Part shown: piece by piece, positions 6,366-7,472 of the stretch | Layout of the letters: each line of letters starts with the position of its first letter | Position numbering within the stretch: the stretch's first letter is position 1 | Origin: Methyloprofundus sp. | Lineage (GTDB): Bacteria > Pseudomonadota > Gammaproteobacteria > Methylococcales > Methylomonadaceae | Assembly: GCA_030636485.1 (NCBI GenBank) | Contig: DAOVWV010000073.1 | Span: 1-7,472 of the forward strand | Length of the DNA: 7,472 bases | Reading direction: 5' to 3' | Notes under the pieces: model-generated | What the model was told of the DNA's origin: nothing | What the model saw: only the letters and a program-made list of their open reading frames with translations | The model's database searches: none | Translations under genes and position numbers: made by a program

Positions 6366-6787
6366 TATTCCCAACTATTAATATCCTGATCTTCACCCTC
6401 ACCCCCCGATGCATTATCAGCACCATAGGAATATAAATCAAAACGCCCATGCTCGCCTGGCGCTGCATAACGATAATCATACATCCAAGGGTCTAAAGGC
6501 ACATTATTTTTACGTAAATAAGGGCCATTCCAGCTACGCGCACTTGATGGTTTTTCTACCAAAGCTTTCAGACCTTCACTAGTCGTCGGGTAGCGTCCAT
6601 TATCCATACGGTACATATCCAATGCACCGGCCAAATCCTCAATCTGTACTTTTGCCGCTTTGGTCTTGGCTCCACCTAAATGTTTCATCACCTGAGGTCC
6701 AACCAATCCAGCCAAAAGCCCGATAATGGCCAACACAACCAATAATTCTATTAAGGTAAAACCGCGTTGCCTAATATTGTTTTTCAT
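6365..6787 (-). CDS. gspG: Type II secretion system major pseudopilin GspG
   Basis: GspG is the major subunit of the pseudopilus. The 140 residues have leader MKNNIRQRG, then FTLIELLVVLAIIGLLAGLVGP with Glu at mature position 5. A conserved helix follows (AKTKAAKVQIEDLAGALDMYR, 40-60), then DNGRYPTTSEGLKALVEKP (62-80), WNGPYL (86-91), and PLDPW. The C-terminal YSYGADNASGGEGEDQDINSW (119-139) carries the acidic loop that binds calcium in GspG proteins. I chose ATG 6787 because GAAGAG lies 6 bases upstream and the leader then has normal length. A longer frame from GTG 6841 would overlap gspF and give an unusual 27-residue leader. Expression is usually the highest of the pseudopilins; a dedicated ribosome site here fits that. 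Confidence 0.97.
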   Translation of the reverse strand: MKNNIRQRGFTLIELLVVLAIIGLLAGLVGPQVMKHLGGAKTKAAKVQIEDLAGALDMYRMDNGRYPTTSEGLKALVEKPSSARSWNGPYLRKNNVPLDPWMYDYRYAAPGEHGRFDLYSYGADNASGGEGEDQDINSWE

Positions 6788-6818
6788 TTTTTTCTCTTCA
6801 TTTAATTTTAAAACAGTG
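6788..6818. other. gspF-gspG intergenic gap
   Basis: At 31 bases, this is the longest non-coding stretch in the window. It is very A/T-rich and holds the gspG ribosome site. No convincing terminator hairpin or promoter is visible, so gspG is probably co-transcribed with gspF. Confidence 0.6.
6794..6799 (-). promoter_or_regulatory. Ribosome binding site for gspG
   Basis: On the minus strand GAAGAG lies 6 bases before the gspG ATG at 6787, within the only sizeable intergenic gap (6788-6818, A/T-rich). It settles the start against the upstream GTG at 6841. I see no hairpin or promoter-like pair of boxes that I would defend in this gap. Confidence 0.6.
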
Positions 6819-7472
6819 TTAAAAGGCCAAGTCATTGACACTTAAAATAGCCGATAAAATGGAAATAATAATCCCTGCAATTAATAAACCCAACACCACA
6901 ATCAAAATGGGTTCCATCATTGCCAACATACGTTCAATGGTTATTTTTAGCTGCTTATCATAGGTGTTTGCCGTTCTTACCAGCATTTCTTCCATTTTAC
7001 CTGTTTCTTCCCCCATTTTAATCATCTGGGTTGCCATTTTAGGAAATTGTCCCGACTCAATCAGCGCACTGGACATATCCTTACCCTGTTTCAGGTTGTC
7101 TTCGGCCTCAGAAACCGCCTTTATCAGCACCAGGTTACTCAATGTTCCTTTGACAATGCCTAGAGCCGTTAATATGGGCACGCCATTCGATAATAAGGTG
7201 CCTAAAGTCCGGGTAAAATTCGTAGTATTCATATTGCGCACGATCTCCCCAAACATCGGTATCGATAAAATAAGCCGGTCCCACTGCTCTTTACGCGGCC
7301 CGACACTCAGCTCATAACGCATGGTAAAATACGTGCCTGTCCCCACAATAAACAAAACCCACCAGTAACTTTGCAGCCATTCAGCCGTACCGACAACGAT
7401 CTGGGTAGAGATGGGCAGCTCCTTACCCGCACTTTCAAACATTTCGGTAAATTGCGGCACCACAAAGGTCAA
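6819..7472 (-). CDS. gspF: Type II secretion system inner-membrane platform protein GspF (5' end missing)
   Basis: GspF is the polytopic inner-membrane protein at the centre of the platform, likely coupling ATPase movement to pseudopilin extraction. Only the C-terminal 217 residues are present; a full GspF is about 400, so roughly 190 N-terminal residues lie beyond the window. The first codon in the window is TTG within the gene, not a start. Visible parts are VVPQFTEMFESAGKELP (fragment residues 4-20), a transmembrane helix (about 35-50), and the second cytoplasmic GspF helical domain (about 65-185). That domain includes RTLGTLLSNGVPILTAL (88-104), LKQGKDMSSAL, FPKMATQMIKMGEETGKMEEML (143-164) and the MMEPILIVVLG lead into the last membrane helix (about 187-211). 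The stop TAA is 31 bases before gspG. gspE is expected immediately upstream. Confidence 0.97.
   Translation of the reverse strand: MTFVVPQFTEMFESAGKELPISTQIVVGTAEWLQSYWWVLFIVGTGTYFTMRYELSVGPRKEQWDRLILSIPMFGEIVRNMNTTNFTRTLGTLLSNGVPILTALGIVKGTLSNLVLIKAVSEAEDNLKQGKDMSSALIESGQFPKMATQMIKMGEETGKMEEMLVRTANTYDKQLKITIERMLAMMEPILIVVLGLLIAGIIISILSAILSVNDLAF

Noticed and set aside
6788..6841. Extended gspG start at GTG 6841
   Set aside because: It overlaps the gspF end and gives a 27-residue leader before the cleavage Gly. ATG 6787 has a Shine-Dalgarno site and a normal leader.
6964..7317. A 117-codon plus-strand open frame
   Set aside because: It is antisense to the conserved second GspF domain and lacks any motif.
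1..7472. A novel defence, mobile or RNA-based system in this window
   Set aside because: All but a few dozen bases are accounted for by co-directional T2SS genes. I found no inverted-repeat ends, arrays, tRNA/rRNA-like folds or unexplained gaps.

Overview
This window is an internal slice of a type II secretion system (T2SS, general secretion pathway) operon. Every gene lies on the minus strand, so transcription runs from base 7472 towards base 1. In that order I read gspF (5' end cut off by the window edge), gspG, gspH, gspI, gspJ, gspK, gspL, gspM, a short GspC/XpsN-like gene, and gspD (3' end cut off). gspD occupies bases 1-1582 and is open to the window edge; its stop codon lies outside.

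Layout: bases 6819-7472 encode the C-terminal half of the inner-membrane platform protein GspF. Bases 4783-6787 encode the five pseudopilins: the major subunit GspG and the tip/minor subunits GspH, I, J and K. Bases 2190-3867 encode the inner-membrane assembly pair GspL and GspM. Bases 1585-2190 encode a single-pass membrane protein with a GspC-type homology region, in the position that xpsN holds in Xanthomonas. Bases 1-1582 encode the secretin GspD as far as the start of its beta-barrel domain. Packing is very tight: the largest non-coding gap is about 31 bases (gspF-gspG), and most junctions overlap or are separated by 1-4 bases. I see no internal promoter, terminator, RNA gene, mobile element, CRISPR array or plus-strand gene.

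How the parts should work together (family knowledge): GspF, L and M form the inner-membrane platform that couples to the ATPase GspE, which is not in the window and is expected just upstream of gspF. The platform assembles pseudopilin subunits, after cleavage by a prepilin peptidase encoded elsewhere, into a short periplasmic pseudopilus. The GspC-like protein links the platform to the periplasmic domains of the outer-membrane secretin GspD, through which folded proteins leave.

Organism: a Gram-negative proteobacterium, most likely a gammaproteobacterium of moderate GC (by eye low-to-mid 40s percent). The order F-G-H-I-J-K-L-M-N-D, with D last, resembles the xps cluster of Xanthomonas rather than the C-D-E-F order of enterics, Vibrio or Aeromonas. 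I cannot name the genus.

The system is not new in kind. The points that stand out are a secretin that appears to be a lipoprotein with a long linker before N0 (so perhaps needing no pilotin), a minimal GspC-like protein that lacks a PDZ domain and ends in a strongly basic periplasmic tail, basic insertions in GspM and in GspD domain N3, and a glycine-rich stretch at the start of the secretin domain.
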